A stretch of DNA of 64,000 bases from Lysobacteraceae bacterium 2PB (GCA_005502915.1 SCMT01000015.1:1-64000); one strand, 5' to 3'. Counted from the first letter of the stretch, positions 1-9,820 are shown. The notes: generated by a model not told the origin, from the sequence alone. Translations and numbers: made by a program.

Positions 1-3000
1 TGGCTGGGGAGGGTCGCAACGATCCTGCTGCCCGTCCTGCTGCTGACGGTCCTCGCTGGCTGCGGTGATCGGGAGAAGGGGCAATTGCCCGAAGTGAGCG
101 GCGAGGCCATCCAGGCCAAGCGCGCCGAGATCAAGGAATTCACCCTGGTCCGTGGCTATCCCGACCAGGACGGGGATGACCTGTCGATCGCCCTGGAGTT
201 CTCCCGGCCGCTGGTCGGCACCCAGGACTTCGACAAGCTGATCGTCTTCTCCACCACGGTGAACGAGAAGAGCGGCTGGAAGCTGGACGACAGCGGCAAG
301 ATCCTGCGCTTCCCCTACGTCACGGCGAACACCGAGTACACGCTGACCGTGTCCTCGAAGCTGGCCGCCGCCGACGGCAGCACGCTGGGGCGCGACATCG
401 AACAGAAGGTCTATACCGGCGAACTTAAGCCGGCGGTCGGCTTCGCCTCGCAGGGCAGCGTGCTGCCGGCGCGCGAGAGCCGCGGCCTGCCGGTGGTGTC
501 GGTGAACGTGCCGGAAGTCGACGTCGAGTTCCTGCGCGTGCGCGAGAAGCAGCTCCCGAAGTTCTTCGCCGAATACCAGCGCGGCGGTCGCCGCAGCAGC
601 TGGGAGCTGGACAGCGAATACGGCGACAAGTCGCCGCTCGGCGAGCTGGCCGAGGCGGTCTACACCAATCGTTTCGTGCTCGGCGGCAAGCGCAACGAAC
701 GCGCGGTCACCTACCTGCCGATCCAGGACATCGAGGAACTGCAGGAACCCGGGCTCTACTTCGCGGTGATGAAGCGCACAGGTACCTTCAGCGGCGAATT
801 CGAGACCACCTTCTTCACGGTCAGCGACATCGGCCTGCACGTCCGCGCCTACAAGGACAAGCTGTTCGTGCATACCGCCTCGCTGCAGGACGGCAGCGGG
901 ATCAAGGGCGTCGACCTGCAGGTCCTCGACGCCGCCGGCGAGACCCGGCTCAAGGCCAGCACAGACCGCAACGGCAACGCGCTGGTGAACTACAAGCTCG
1001 ACGCCGCCCATGTCATCGTCGCGCGACGCGGCGGCGACGTGTCGATGCTGCCGTTCAACCAGCCTGCGCTGGACCTCTCGGAATTCGCGGTCAGCGGACG
1101 CGAACCGGCCTGGTTCGACGTCTTCGCCTGGTCCGGCCGCGACCTCTACCGTCCGGGCGAAACCATCCGCATTTCCGCGCTGCTGCGCGACAACGACGGC
1201 AAGCCGGTGCCGATGAAGGGCAAGCAGGCGCAGCCGCTCTTCGTGCGCCTCAAGCAGCCCGACGGCAAGCCCTTCATCGAAAGCCGCATCGAAGCCGGTA
1301 CGCAGGGTTACTACAGCTTCCAGAAGCTGATTCCGGTGGACGCGCCGACCGGCCGCTGGCAGGTCGAGTTCCGCACCGACCCGGCGAGCAGCGAGGCGGT
1401 GCAGGGCATGAGCCTGCGCATCGAGGAATTCCTGCCCGAGCGGATGAAGCTCGACCTCGACACCGCGGATGCCGTGCTGCGTCCCGGCAAGCCGCTCCAG
1501 CTCGAAGCGGTGGGCGCCTATCTCTACGGCGCGCCGGCCGCCGGCAACCGCTTCACCGCCAAGCTCGCGGTCGCGGTGGAACAGCAGCCGCTGGAAGGCA
1601 TGCCCGGCTATTTCTTCGGCGACCCCACGCTCAAGCTGCCGAAGGAAGCGAAGGACGTCATCGACACCACGCTCGGCGCCGACGGCAGGCTGTCGCAGGC
1701 GATCACGCTGCCCGAAGAAGCGAAGGCGGTGTCGCCGATCGCCGCGATCGTCTCGGGCAGCCTGTTCGAGACCGGTGGCCGCAGCGTCAACCGCTCGATC
1801 AAGCGCGTGATGTGGCCCGCCGATGCCCTGGTCGGCGTGCGCCCGCTGTTCGACCACAAGGACGGCGCCGACAGCGACAGCAATGCCGGCTTTCAGATCG
1901 CCCGCGTCGGCAGCGACGGCAAGCCGCGCCCCGCGAAGGGCCTGAAGGTGACGCTGGTGCGCGAGCACCGCGACTACCACTGGAACTACGACGATGACGA
2001 GGGCTGGGACTACGACTTCACCACGCGCTTCGAGAATGTCGAGACGCGCACGCTGGACGTCGGCCTGACCCCTGCCAAGATCGATTTCCCGCTGAAATGG
2101 GGCGCGTATCGCGTCGACGTGCTCGATCCGTCCACCGGCCTGACCACGCGCTATCCGTTCGAGGCCGGCTGGAGCTGGGAGGACGACAATCGCGGCCTCG
2201 ACGCGCGGCCCGACAAGGTGAAGCTGGCGCTGGACAAGACCTCGTACGTCGCTGGTGACACGCTGAAGGTCACGGTGACGCCGCCCCATCCGGGCGTCGC
2301 GCTGCTGATGGTCGAAGCCGACCGCATGCTGTACGTGCAGGAAGTCGAGGTGAAGCGCGGCAGCACCTTCGAGATCCCGGTGACGAAGGACTGGGACCGC
2401 CACGATGTCTATGTCACCGCGCTGGTGTTCCGCGGCGGCAGCGCGCAGAGCAAGATCACGCCCGCACGTGCCGTCGGCGTCGCGCATGTGCCGATGAATC
2501 GCACCGCGCGCAAGGTCGCCGTGACCCTGTCCACGCCGAAGCAGATGCTGCCCGAGCAGACGATGTCGACCACGGTCGCCGCGCCCGCGCTGGCGGGGCA
2601 GGAGGCCTACGTCACGGTGTCGGCGGTCGATGTCGGCATCCTCAACATCACCCGCTTCCCGGTGCCGGACGCGAACAAGCATTTCTTCGCGCAGCGTCGC
2701 CTGGGCGTGGATGCCTACGACGTGTACGGTCGCGTGATCGAAAGCCTGGACGGCGAGATCGGCAGCATCCGCTTCGGCGGCGACATGGCGCTGCAGCCGC
2801 TGGCGCAGGCGCGTCGTCCGACTTCCAAGGTCAAGACGGTCGACCTGTTCTCTGGTCCGGTGAAGCTCGATGCGAAGGGCAACGCGCGCATTGCGCTGAA
2901 GGTGCCGGACTTCAACGGCACGCTTCGGGTCTCGGCGCTGGTGTATTCGGCCGAGCGCTTCGGCAACGCCGACACCGAAGTGTTGGTGCGCGCGCCGATC

Positions 3001-4905
3001 GTGGCCGAGGCCAGCTATCCGCGCGTGATGGCGCCGGGCGACCGCAGCACGGTCACGCTCGACCTCACCAACTTCAGCGGCAAGCCCGGTACGTTCAACG
3101 TGCAGGTCGACGGTATCGGCCCGCTGAACATCGCCCAGGGCGCGCGCAGCGCGAAGCTGGCGGTGGACGGCAAGACCACGCTGAGCTTCCCGCTCAGCGC
3201 AGGCGAGGGCTACACGACCGCCAAGATCCGCGTGCGCGTCGACGGCAACGGCCACAAGGTCGATCGCCAGTTCGATGTGCCGGTGCGCCCGGCCTGGCCG
3301 AGCGTGCTGCGCGCCCGCACGGTCTCGATCAGCGAGCTGTCGGCGATCAGCCTCGACGCCGGCATGGCCGATGGCCTGATGCCCGGTTCGGTGACCGCGC
3401 AGATGAGCGTGAGCGCGCTGCCTCCGATTCCGTTCGCCAGCGCGCTGAAGGACGTGCTCGAATATCCCTACGGCTGCGCCGAGCAGACGACGAGCAAGGG
3501 TTACGCGGCGCTGGTGATGGATGCCGACACCGCGAAGATGCTCGATGCCAAGGGCCTGGATGCGGCGGCGCGCAAGGCGCGTATGGATGGCGCGTTCGGC
3601 CGGCTTGCGTCGATGCAGGTCAGCAATGGCCACTTCTCGATGTGGGGCGACGACGAATACGTCAATCCGATGCTCACGCCGTACATCGTCGAGTTCCTGC
3701 TCGATGCGCGCAATGCCGGCTTCGCCGTGCCGGAGTCGATGCTGCAGAAGGCGTTGAAGCGGCTCAGCGAGGACCTGCTGGCCGGCGGCAACGAGTTCTA
3801 CGGCCGCGATCATCGCGAGCACCTGAAGTTCGCGTACAAGGCGCACGCCGGCTATGCGCTGGCCCGCGTCAACCGGGCGCCGCTGGGGACGCTGCGCGCG
3901 CTTTACGACAACGATCGCGACGAGGCGAAGAACGGCCTGTCGCTGGTCCACCTGGGCCTGGCGCTGTCGCTGCAGGGCGACAAGAACCGCGGCGCGAAGG
4001 CGATCGCCGCCGGTTTCGCCTGGAAGGGCGACCGCCATGGCTACCTCGGCGACTACAGCAGCCCGCTGCGCGACAGCGCGCTGATGATCGCGCTGACCAA
4101 GGAGAACGGGCTGGGTCGTCCCGAGTACGACGCCAAGGTGATCGCGCTGGGCAAGGAACTGGACATTCGCCGCGGCGAACGCTGGTTCTACCTCAGCACG
4201 CAGGAGCAGGTGGCGCTGGCGCGCGTCGGCAAGGCGCTGCTGGCCGACCAGAAGAAGCTGGTGTCCGGCACCTGGACGCTGGGCGGGCAGAGCGTGCCGG
4301 TCGAGGAGCGCCGCATGCACGGCCGACGCATCGACTACGCCACCCTCGCCAAGGGCTTCCGCTTCGATCCCAAGGGTGCGACGCCGCTCTACGCGAGCCT
4401 GGAAGTCGCGGGCGTGCCGCGCACGGCGCCAGCCGAGGACAAGTCGGTCATCGGCATCGAGCGCAAGTGGTACACCACCGACGGCCAGCCGTGGAAGCCG
4501 GGCCCGATCAAGGAAGGCGATGCGCTGATCGTGGCGCTGAACATCACCGCCGACCAGACCATGCCCGATGCGCTGCTGGTCGACCTGCTGCCGGCGGGCC
4601 TGGAGATTGAGAACTTCAACCTCAGCGACGCCAAGCAGTGGGCCGACGTGGTGGTCGACGGCATCGAGATCACCGATCGCGGCAGCGCCGCCGATGTGCT
4701 GCACGAGGAGTATCGCGACGACCGCTTCGTCGCCGCGCTGAAGTTGAATGCCGGGCAGACCGCCCGCGTGTTCTACCTCGTGCGTGCGGTCACGCCCGGC
4801 ACGTACACGGTGCCGCCGTCGCTGGTCGAGGACATGTATCGCCCGCAGCTGCGCGGTGTCGGCAAGTCCACGCCGGCGACGATCACGGTGGTGCAGCCGA
4901 AGTAA
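1..4905 (+). CDS. yfhM: Alpha-2-macroglobulin family lipoprotein (YfhM type), 5' end outside window
   Basis: The frame is open from base 1 and reads through a hydrophobic stretch ending LTVLAGC, a lipobox whose lipidated Cys codon is 61-63. The start codon therefore lies upstream of the window and the TTG near base 85 is not the start. The thioester motif YGCAEQ has its Cys codon at 3475-3477, followed by the helical thioester domain. Preceding sequence is beta-rich, as expected for stacked macroglobulin domains. Bacterial members sit in the periplasm on a lipid anchor and trap attacking proteases through the thioester. The partner gene pbpC follows after 21 bases in the same direction, which is the classical pairing of a protease trap with a cell-wall repair synthase. 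About 1630 residues are present, near full length for the family. Confidence 0.95.
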   Translation, partial: WLGRVATILLPVLLLTVLAGCGDREKGQLPEVSGEAIQAKRAEIKEFTLVRGYPDQDGDDLSIALEFSRPLVGTQDFDKLIVFSTTVNEKSGWKLDDSGKILRFPYVTANTEYTLTVSSKLAAADGSTLGRDIEQKVYTGELKPAVGFASQGSVLPARESRGLPVVSVNVPEVDVEFLRVREKQLPKFFAEYQRGGRRSSWELDSEYGDKSPLGELAEAVYTNRFVLGGKRNERAVTYLPIQDIEELQEPGLYFAVMKRTGTFSGEFETTFFTVSDIGLHVRAYKDKLFVHTASLQDGSGIKGVDLQVLDAAGETRLKASTDRNGNALVNYKLDAAHVIVARRGGDVSMLPFNQPALDLSEFAVSGREPAWFDVFAWSGRDLYRPGETIRISALLRDNDGKPVPMKGKQAQPLFVRLKQPDGKPFIESRIEAGTQGYYSFQKLIPVDAPTGRWQVEFRTDPASSEAVQGMSLRIEEFLPERMKLDLDTADAVLRPGKPLQLEAVGAYLYGAPAAGNRFTAKLAVAVEQQPLEGMPGYFFGDPTLKLPKEAKDVIDTTLGADGRLSQAITLPEEAKAVSPIAAIVSGSLFETGGRSVNRSIKRVMWPADALVGVRPLFDHKDGADSDSNAGFQIARVGSDGKPRPAKGLKVTLVREHRDYHWNYDDDEGWDYDFTTRFENVETRTLDVGLTPAKIDFPLKWGAYRVDVLDPSTGLTTRYPFEAGWSWEDDNRGLDARPDKVKLALDKTSYVAGDTLKVTVTPPHPGVALLMVEADRMLYVQEVEVKRGSTFEIPVTKDWDRHDVYVTALVFRGGSAQSKITPARAVGVAHVPMNRTARKVAVTLSTPKQMLPEQTMSTTVAAPALAGQEAYVTVSAVDVGILNITRFPVPDANKHFFAQRRLGVDAYDVYGRVIESLDGEIGSIRFGGDMALQPLAQARRPTSKVKTVDLFSGPVKLDAKGNARIALKVPDFNGTLRVSALVYSAERFGNADTEVLVRAPIVAEASYPRVMAPGDRSTVTLDLTNFSGKPGTFNVQVDGIGPLNIAQGARSAKLAVDGKTTLSFPLSAGEGYTTAKIRVRVDGNGHKVDRQFDVPVRPAWPSVLRARTVSISELSAISLDAGMADGLMPGSVTAQMSVSALPPIPFASALKDVLEYPYGCAEQTTSKGYAALVMDADTAKMLDAKGLDAAARKARMDGAFGRLASMQVSNGHFSMWGDDEYVNPMLTPYIVEFLLDARNAGFAVPESMLQKALKRLSEDLLAGGNEFYGRDHREHLKFAYKAHAGYALARVNRAPLGTLRALYDNDRDEAKNGLSLVHLGLALSLQGDKNRGAKAIAAGFAWKGDRHGYLGDYSSPLRDSALMIALTKENGLGRPEYDAKVIALGKELDIRRGERWFYLSTQEQVALARVGKALLADQKKLVSGTWTLGGQSVPVEERRMHGRRIDYATLAKGFRFDPKGATPLYASLEVAGVPRTAPAEDKSVIGIERKWYTTDGQPWKPGPIKEGDALIVALNITADQTMPDALLVDLLPAGLEIENFNLSDAKQWADVVVDGIEITDRGSAADVLHEEYRDDRFVAALKLNAGQTARVFYLVRAVTPGTYTVPPSLVEDMYRPQLRGVGKSTPATITVVQPK

Positions 4906-4926
4906 GCGGCGCACAGGAACGTTACC

Positions 4927-7350
4927 GTGAACGATGATGCGAACGGCCCTCTCCCGATGACGGGGGAGGGCGCCGGGACCCGTGTTGTGCGTCTCCGGCG
5001 GCTTCTGTCGAAAAGCCTGCCCTGGCTGCGTTGGGGCACGGCAGCGCTGCTGTCGACCCTGCTCCTGCTCGACCTGGTTTTCCCGCCGCAGTTGCCGAAG
5101 GCACGCGACACCAGCACCCTGGTCGTCGCGCGCGACGGCACGCCGCTGCGCGCGTTCGCCGATGCCGAGGGCGTGTGGCGCTATCCGGCGACGCCGGAGT
5201 CGGTCTCGCCGCTGTACCTCGAAGCGCTGCTGAACTACGAGGACCGCTGGTTCTGGCGGCATCCCGGCGTGAACCCGGTCGCGCTGGTCCGCGCGGCGGG
5301 GCAGATGGCGAGCAGCGGGCGCACGGTGTCGGGCGGCTCGACCCTGACCATGCAGGTCGCGCGCATCCTCGACCGCGAGCGCGCGGGCGCGACGCGCACG
5401 CCCTGGCGCAAGCTGGTGCAGATCCTGCGCGCGCTGCAGCTGGAAGCGCATCTGAGCAAGCGCGAGATCCTGATCCTTTACCTCGAACGCGCGCCGTTCG
5501 GCGGCACCATCGAAGGCGTGGAAGCGGCGAGCTGGGCCTACCTCGGCAAGCCGGCCTCGCAGCTGTCGCGCGCGGAAGCGGCCCTGCTCGCGGTGTTGCC
5601 GCAGTCGCCGAGCCGTCGTCGCCCGGATCGCCATCCCGAGGCCGCGCAGGCCGCGCGCGACAAGGTGCTCGATCGCATGGCGGACCTCGGCGTGTGGACG
5701 CGCGAGCAGGTCGAGGACGCGCGCATCGAGCCCGTCGTCGCGCGGCAGCTGCAGCCGCCGATGATCGCGTCCCTGCTCGCGCAGCGCCTGCGCAGCGCGC
5801 ATCCCCGGCAGGCGCGCATCGCATCGACCATCGACGCCAACCTGCAGCGCACCCTGGAGGAGCGCGTCGCCGCGTATTTCTCGAACCTGCCGGAGCGCAC
5901 GTCGGCGGCGCTGCTCGTCGTCGACAACGCGAGCATGGAAGCGCGCGCCTACGTCGGCTCGGTCACTTTCGGCGACAAGGCGCGACTCGGCCATGTCGAC
6001 ATGGTGCGCGCCTGGCGTTCTCCGGGCTCGACGCTCAAGCCCTTCCTGTACGGCATGGCGATCGACGACGGCATGATCCATTCCGAAAGCCTGCTCGTCG
6101 ATGCGCCGCAGACCTTCGGCGACTACCGGCCCGGCAACTTCGGCGAAGCCTTCAACGGTCCGGTCGGCGCCGCGCAGGCGCTGCGTCTCTCGCTCAACGT
6201 GCCGGCGGTCGATCTGCTCGATCGCGTCGGCCCCGGCCGCTTCGCCGCGCGCATCGACCATGCGGGCATCCCTCTGCGTTTCCCGGACAGCGCGAAGCCC
6301 AATCTCGCGCTCATCCTCGGCGGTACCGGCGCGCGTCTCGAAGACCTGGTCGGCACCTACGCGGGATTCAATCGCAACGGCATCGCCGGTCGCGTGCGCT
6401 ACACGCCCGCAGACCCGAAGATCGATCGCCGCATGCTGTCGCCGGGCGCGGCGTGGATCGTGCGCGAGATCCTCGAAACCAATCCGCGTCCGGGCGAACT
6501 CGAACAGTTCGATCGCGGCTCGCGCCCGCGCGTGGCGTGGAAGACCGGCACCAGCTACGGCTTCCGCGATGCCTGGGCGGTCGGCGGCACGCGTCGCTAC
6601 ACCGTCGGCGTGTGGGTCGGCCGTCCGGACGGCACGCCGCTGCCCGGGCAGTACGGTGCGCTGACCGCGTTGCCGCTGCTGTTCGAGGTCGTCGATTCAC
6701 TGCCGCGCGGTGCGCGCGATGCCGTGCCGCTGCCGCCGCCGGCCAATGTCGCGGAAGTCGAGGTGTGCTGGCCGCTCGGCATCGCGGCGGCCGATCTGCC
6801 GGCCTCGCTGTGCCAGCGCAGGATGAAGGCATGGACGCTGGACGGCGCCGTGCCGCCGACCTTCGCCGAGCGCGGCGCACGGCTGTGGAATGCGGGTCGC
6901 GAATCCTTCGATGTCGACGTGCGCAGCGGCGAGCGCGTGACCGCCGTGTGTTCGCTCGAACACGAGACGCGGCGCGCGGAGATCGCACGCTGGCCGGCGC
7001 TCGCCACGCCGTGGCTGTCGAGCGAGACGCGTCGTGCGTCGATGCTGCCGGCGTTGGCAGCGGACTGCATGCCGGATGGTCGCGAAGCCAGCGAGGAACT
7101 GCGCATCGATGGGCTCAACGATGGCGCCACGCTCGTGCGCGCACCGGGCAGCGAGCATGCGGTGCGCCTGTCGCTGCGCGCGCTCGGTACCGAACGCAGG
7201 GTGCAGTGGCTGCTCGACGGCAAGTGGATCGCCGAGACCACCGGCAGCCAGCCGCTGGTCCGCGATTTCGGGGAGCCCGGCGAACACGTGCTGACCGCAC
7301 TGGCCGACAGCGGCGCGTGGACGCGGATCAGGTTCACCGTGCTGGAGTGA
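4927..7350 (+). CDS. pbpC: Penicillin-binding protein 1C
   Basis: Bifunctional peptidoglycan synthase of 807 residues. An N-terminal membrane helix (about 36-53) is followed by a glycosyltransferase family 51 domain with EDRWFWRHPG (Glu105) and GGSTLTMQ (136-143). The transpeptidase domain has SPGSTLKP (active Ser368, Lys371), SLN and KTGTS (539-543). The last ~100 residues match the C-terminal domain typical of PbpC. The GTG start has AGGA about nine bases upstream; an ATG ten codons later is an alternative. It lies 21 bases after the macroglobulin gene, so the two are probably co-transcribed. Family knowledge: PbpC lengthens glycan strands and is thought to repair wall damage together with the macroglobulin. 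Confidence 0.95.
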   Translation: MNDDANGPLPMTGEGAGTRVVRLRRLLSKSLPWLRWGTAALLSTLLLLDLVFPPQLPKARDTSTLVVARDGTPLRAFADAEGVWRYPATPESVSPLYLEALLNYEDRWFWRHPGVNPVALVRAAGQMASSGRTVSGGSTLTMQVARILDRERAGATRTPWRKLVQILRALQLEAHLSKREILILYLERAPFGGTIEGVEAASWAYLGKPASQLSRAEAALLAVLPQSPSRRRPDRHPEAAQAARDKVLDRMADLGVWTREQVEDARIEPVVARQLQPPMIASLLAQRLRSAHPRQARIASTIDANLQRTLEERVAAYFSNLPERTSAALLVVDNASMEARAYVGSVTFGDKARLGHVDMVRAWRSPGSTLKPFLYGMAIDDGMIHSESLLVDAPQTFGDYRPGNFGEAFNGPVGAAQALRLSLNVPAVDLLDRVGPGRFAARIDHAGIPLRFPDSAKPNLALILGGTGARLEDLVGTYAGFNRNGIAGRVRYTPADPKIDRRMLSPGAAWIVREILETNPRPGELEQFDRGSRPRVAWKTGTSYGFRDAWAVGGTRRYTVGVWVGRPDGTPLPGQYGALTALPLLFEVVDSLPRGARDAVPLPPPANVAEVEVCWPLGIAAADLPASLCQRRMKAWTLDGAVPPTFAERGARLWNAGRESFDVDVRSGERVTAVCSLEHETRRAEIARWPALATPWLSSETRRASMLPALAADCMPDGREASEELRIDGLNDGATLVRAPGSEHAVRLSLRALGTERRVQWLLDGKWIAETTGSQPLVRDFGEPGEHVLTALADSGAWTRIRFTVLE

Positions 7351-7365
7351 ATGCGTCGCTTTCCC

Positions 7366-7464
7366 GTAGAGCGGAGCTTGCTCCGCTCATTTTTTTCGCG
7401 TAAGGGTGAACGGAGCAGGCTCGGCTCATCCTTTAGAAATCGAGCGGAGCAAGCTCCGCTCTAC
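7366..7464. repeat. GTAG-headed REP pair in inverted orientation
   Basis: Positions 7366-7388 begin GTAGAGCGGAGC and form an internal palindrome GAGCGGAGC-TT-GCTCCGCTC. Positions 7442-7464 are the exact reverse complement, ending GCTCTAC. A third, imperfect copy of the core (CGGAGCAGGCTCGGCTC) lies between them. The layout (tetranucleotide GTAG head plus stem-loop, in inverted pairs) matches the REP/SMAG elements described in Stenotrophomonas. It sits between the convergent pbpC and peroxiredoxin genes and may serve both as a 3' mRNA end. Confidence 0.85.
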
Positions 7465-7474
7465 AACAGCTGCA

Positions 7475-7951
7475 TCACACCAGCGTCAGCATGTGCTCCG
7501 CCGTCGACACGCGGAATTCGCCGGGCGCTTCGACTTCGAGCTGCTTGACCACGCCGTTGTCGACGAGCATCGCGAAGCGCTTGCTGCGAATGCCCATGCC
7601 GTAGGCACTGGCGTCCATCTCCAGGCCCAGGGCCTTGGCGAAGTCGCCGTTGCCGTCGGCGAGGATTTCCATTTCCGCAGGGGCGTTCTGGCTTGCGGCC
7701 CAGGCCTTCATCACGAAGGGATCGTTCACCGACATGCAGGCGACGCCGACGCCCTTGTCGCGGAACGCGTCGAACAGCGCGATGTAGCCGGGGAGGTGCT
7801 TTTCCGAACATGTCGGCGTGAACGCGCCGGGCACGGAGAACAGCACGATCTTCTTGCCTTCGAAGAAAGCATGGGTGTCGATGGTGTCGACGCCGTCGTT
7901 GATGCGCTTGATGTTGACTTCGGGAATGCGTTCGCCGATCTGGATCGTCAT
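7475..7951 (-). CDS. Prx5-type peroxiredoxin
   Basis: Thiol peroxidase of 158 residues that reduces hydrogen peroxide and organic hydroperoxides. The peroxidatic Cys48 lies in PGAFTPTCS, the signature of the Prx5/hybrid peroxiredoxin branch; a second Cys is in the GVACMSVNDPF segment. The ATG at 7951 is chosen because AGGAG stands at the right distance upstream; longer in-frame extensions toward 8656 run under the Hsp20 gene and are not coding. No glutaredoxin domain is fused. The gene ends ten bases from the GTAG repeat pair and converges with pbpC. It is divergent from the hsp20 gene. Confidence 0.93.
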   Translation of the reverse strand: MTIQIGERIPEVNIKRINDGVDTIDTHAFFEGKKIVLFSVPGAFTPTCSEKHLPGYIALFDAFRDKGVGVACMSVNDPFVMKAWAASQNAPAEMEILADGNGDFAKALGLEMDASAYGMGIRSKRFAMLVDNGVVKQLEVEAPGEFRVSTAEHMLTLV

Positions 7952-8056
7952 GTCGTTGCTCCTGCGCTGGGGGAATGCGGTGTGGGAACCGCGAGGGTAG
8001 GGCACCAGTGTATCGGCAATCCTGAACGACGGGACGACGAACGGCAGCCCGGGACG

Positions 8057-8083
8057 CTTGAAAATGCGTCCGGCGCGCCTATT
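8057..8083 (+). promoter_or_regulatory. Possible sigma-32 heat-shock promoter of hsp20
   Basis: CTTGAAA at 8057-8063 matches the sigma-32 -35 consensus, and CGCCTATT at 8076-8083 resembles its CCCCATnT -10 element after 12 bases. It lies about 70 bases upstream of the small heat-shock gene, the position and target expected. The -10 match is partial, so this is an inference. Confidence 0.4.
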
Positions 8084-8155
8084 TCTCCGTGCAAGGCGAT
8101 GACGTCTCGCCCCGAACAACCGACTCATTACCTCATCTGTTACCGGGAGATTTCC

Positions 8156-8623
8156 ATGAGCCTCATGCGCTACCAGCAGGCCTGGCCCGCCCAGGCACGC
8201 ATCCACGACGATCTGAAGCAGATGTTCGACCGGTTCCTCAACACGGGCGACAACCCCGACGAGTCGTCGGTGGTGACCAGCCAGTGGGTCCCGCGCGTCG
8301 ACATCAAGGAAGAAGCCGAGCGTTTCCTGATCCTGGCCGATCTGCCCGGCGTCGATCCGCAGGATGTCGAAGTACTGATGGACAAGGGCATCCTGAGCAT
8401 CAAGGGCGAGCGCAAGCGCGACAGCGTCGAGCAGTCCGAGCGCTTCTCGCGCGTCGAACGCGATTACGGCAGCTTCCATCGCCGCTTCGCGCTGCCCGAT
8501 ACCGCAGATGCCGACGGCATCACCGCATCGGGCCACAACGGCGTGCTTGAAATCTCGATTCCCAAGCGCGCCGAATCGACGCCGCGTCGCATCCAGGTCG
8601 GCAGCCCGACGCTGAAGTCCTGA
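8156..8623 (+). CDS. Small heat-shock protein, Hsp20/alpha-crystallin family
   Basis: ATP-independent holdase chaperone of 155 residues. A short N-terminal arm (MSLMRYQQAW) precedes the alpha-crystallin domain, which begins around VPRVDIKEE and includes LPGVDPQDVEV and GERKRD; the C-terminal tail is basic. The ATG at 8156 follows GGGAGA at good spacing; a second ATG three codons on is a weaker choice. A sigma-32-like promoter lies upstream. It is divergent from the peroxiredoxin gene and followed by a strong hairpin at 8726. The family binds unfolding proteins in the cytoplasm and hands them to DnaK/ClpB. Confidence 0.95.
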   Translation: MSLMRYQQAWPAQARIHDDLKQMFDRFLNTGDNPDESSVVTSQWVPRVDIKEEAERFLILADLPGVDPQDVEVLMDKGILSIKGERKRDSVEQSERFSRVERDYGSFHRRFALPDTADADGITASGHNGVLEISIPKRAESTPRRIQVGSPTLKS

Positions 8624-8725
8624 CAGGGCTCGCGCGACGCCGCACGCGTCGCGCATGTCCCAGCGACACCGCGTCGCATCGATCGCACTGCGACAGCCTG
8701 TCGCATCGATCGCGTTCCGACACCC

Positions 8726-8750
8726 GTGACCCGCCGCTCCGGCGGGTCAC
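8726..8750 (+). terminator. Hairpin terminator after hsp20
   Basis: GTGACCCGCC and GGCGGGTCAC form a perfect 10-bp stem with a GCTCC loop. No T-tract follows, so it may be a weak terminator or an mRNA 3' stabiliser. Just upstream, GTCGCATCGATCGC occurs twice (8673-8686 and 8700-8713) as a short direct repeat. Confidence 0.5.
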
Positions 8751-8789
8751 GCGCATGCGGGCGCGGCGCATCCGCGATGCTGTGTCCGC

Positions 8790-8795
8790 TATAGT
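8790..8795 (+). promoter_or_regulatory. -10 element of the cbpA-like gene
   Basis: TATAGT at 8790-8795 would place the transcript start about 27 bases before the ATG at 8829. No convincing -35 is seen. Confidence 0.35.
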
Positions 8796-8828
8796 TCACC
8801 GCATTCGAAACCCACGGGTATTCGCGTC

Positions 8829-9725
8829 ATGCGTTTCAAGGATTACTACGACATCCTCGGCGTCGAGCCGGGCGCGGGCGAGGCGGAGCTCAAGACCGCC
8901 TACCGCCGGCTCGCCCGCAAGTACCACCCCGACGTCAGCAAGGAGCCGGGCGCCGAGGAGAAGTTCAAGGCCGTCAACGAAGCCTACGAGGCCCTGCGCG
9001 ACCCCGAGAAGCGCAAGGCCTACGACCAGCTGCGCGCGCGGGGTTACCGGCCCGGCGACGAAGTGCAGCCGCCGCCGGGCGGCTTCGGCGGCCCGGGTGG
9101 CGTCGACTTCGACGAGATCTTCGCCGGTGGCGGCAACGGCGGTTTCAGCGATTTCTTCCAGGAACTGTTCGGTCGCCGGGCCGGCGCGGCCGGGCCCGGT
9201 GCCCGGGCACGGCCGCGTGGCGATGGCGCGATGCGTGCCAAGTTCGCGGTGCCGCTGGAAGCCGTGCATCGCGGCGAGCCGGTGCGCGTGACGGTCGCGG
9301 GGCGTTCGCTCGATGTGCGCGTGCCCAAGGGCATCAAGCCGGGCCAGGCCATCCGCCTGGCCGGGCAGGCCCCGGGCGGCGGCGACCTGCTGCTGGAAGT
9401 GGAGTACGCCGCGCATCCGCAGTTCGAGGTCGATGGCCGCAACATCATCCACGTGCTGCCGGTGGCGCCCTGGGAGGCTGCGCTGGGCGCGACGGTCAGC
9501 GTGCCGACCCTCGGCGGTCCGGTCGAGCTGAAGATCCCGGCCGATTCCGAAGCGGGACGACGCCTGCGTCTGCGCGGTCGCGGCCTGCCGGGCACCGGCG
9601 GCGCGGCCGACGGCGACCAGATCGTCGAACTGGAAGTGCTGGCGCCGCGTGCGAACACCGAGGCCGAACGCGAGGCGTATCGACGGATGCGCGAGGCGTT
9701 CGGCGACGACTGGCGCAGGGCCTGA
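8829..9725 (+). CDS. cbpA: DnaJ-class co-chaperone, CbpA-like
   Basis: 298-residue Hsp40. The J domain occupies residues 1-70 with [18 protein letters not shown] and the obligatory HPD triad. A Gly/Phe-rich linker follows ([24 protein letters not shown]), then two beta-sandwich substrate-binding domains with [16 protein letters not shown] and [10 protein letters not shown]. The CxxCxGxG zinc-finger repeats of true DnaJ are absent, which places it with CbpA/class B proteins. It stimulates DnaK ATPase and delivers unfolded clients; E. coli CbpA also binds DNA. It follows hsp20 but a hairpin and its own -10 suggest separate transcription. Confidence 0.92.
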   Translation: MRFKDYYDILGVEPGAGEAELKTAYRRLARKYHPDVSKEPGAEEKFKAVNEAYEALRDPEKRKAYDQLRARGYRPGDEVQPPPGGFGGPGGVDFDEIFAGGGNGGFSDFFQELFGRRAGAAGPGARARPRGDGAMRAKFAVPLEAVHRGEPVRVTVAGRSLDVRVPKGIKPGQAIRLAGQAPGGGDLLLEVEYAAHPQFEVDGRNIIHVLPVAPWEAALGATVSVPTLGGPVELKIPADSEAGRRLRLRGRGLPGTGGAADGDQIVELEVLAPRANTEAEREAYRRMREAFGDDWRRA

Positions 9726-9735
9726 CGACGTCTTG

Positions 9736-9763
9736 TCATCCCGAGCGCAGCGAGGGACCTGCT
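9736..9763. repeat. Dispersed repeat of the TCATCCCGAGCGCAGCGAGG type
   Basis: A 28-base unit beginning TCATCCCGAGCGCAGCGAGG, of a kind frequently dispersed in intergenic regions of GC-rich proteobacteria. Only one copy was noticed here, so the repeat assignment rests on memory of other genomes. Confidence 0.4.
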
Positions 9764-9820
9764 TTCCTGCTTGCGACCCGCGACAGCACGCCCCTCGCCA
9801 TGCCCGGATGGCTGCAAAGG

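Noticed and set aside
85-4905. A start codon at base 85 for the macroglobulin gene
   Set aside because: The frame continues upstream through a lipoprotein signal peptide with Cys at 61-63, so the gene begins outside the window.
8673-8713. Direct repeat GTCGCATCGATCGC as an attachment site or iteron
   Set aside because: Only two short copies, no integrase, replication gene or further copies nearby; most likely chance or decay.
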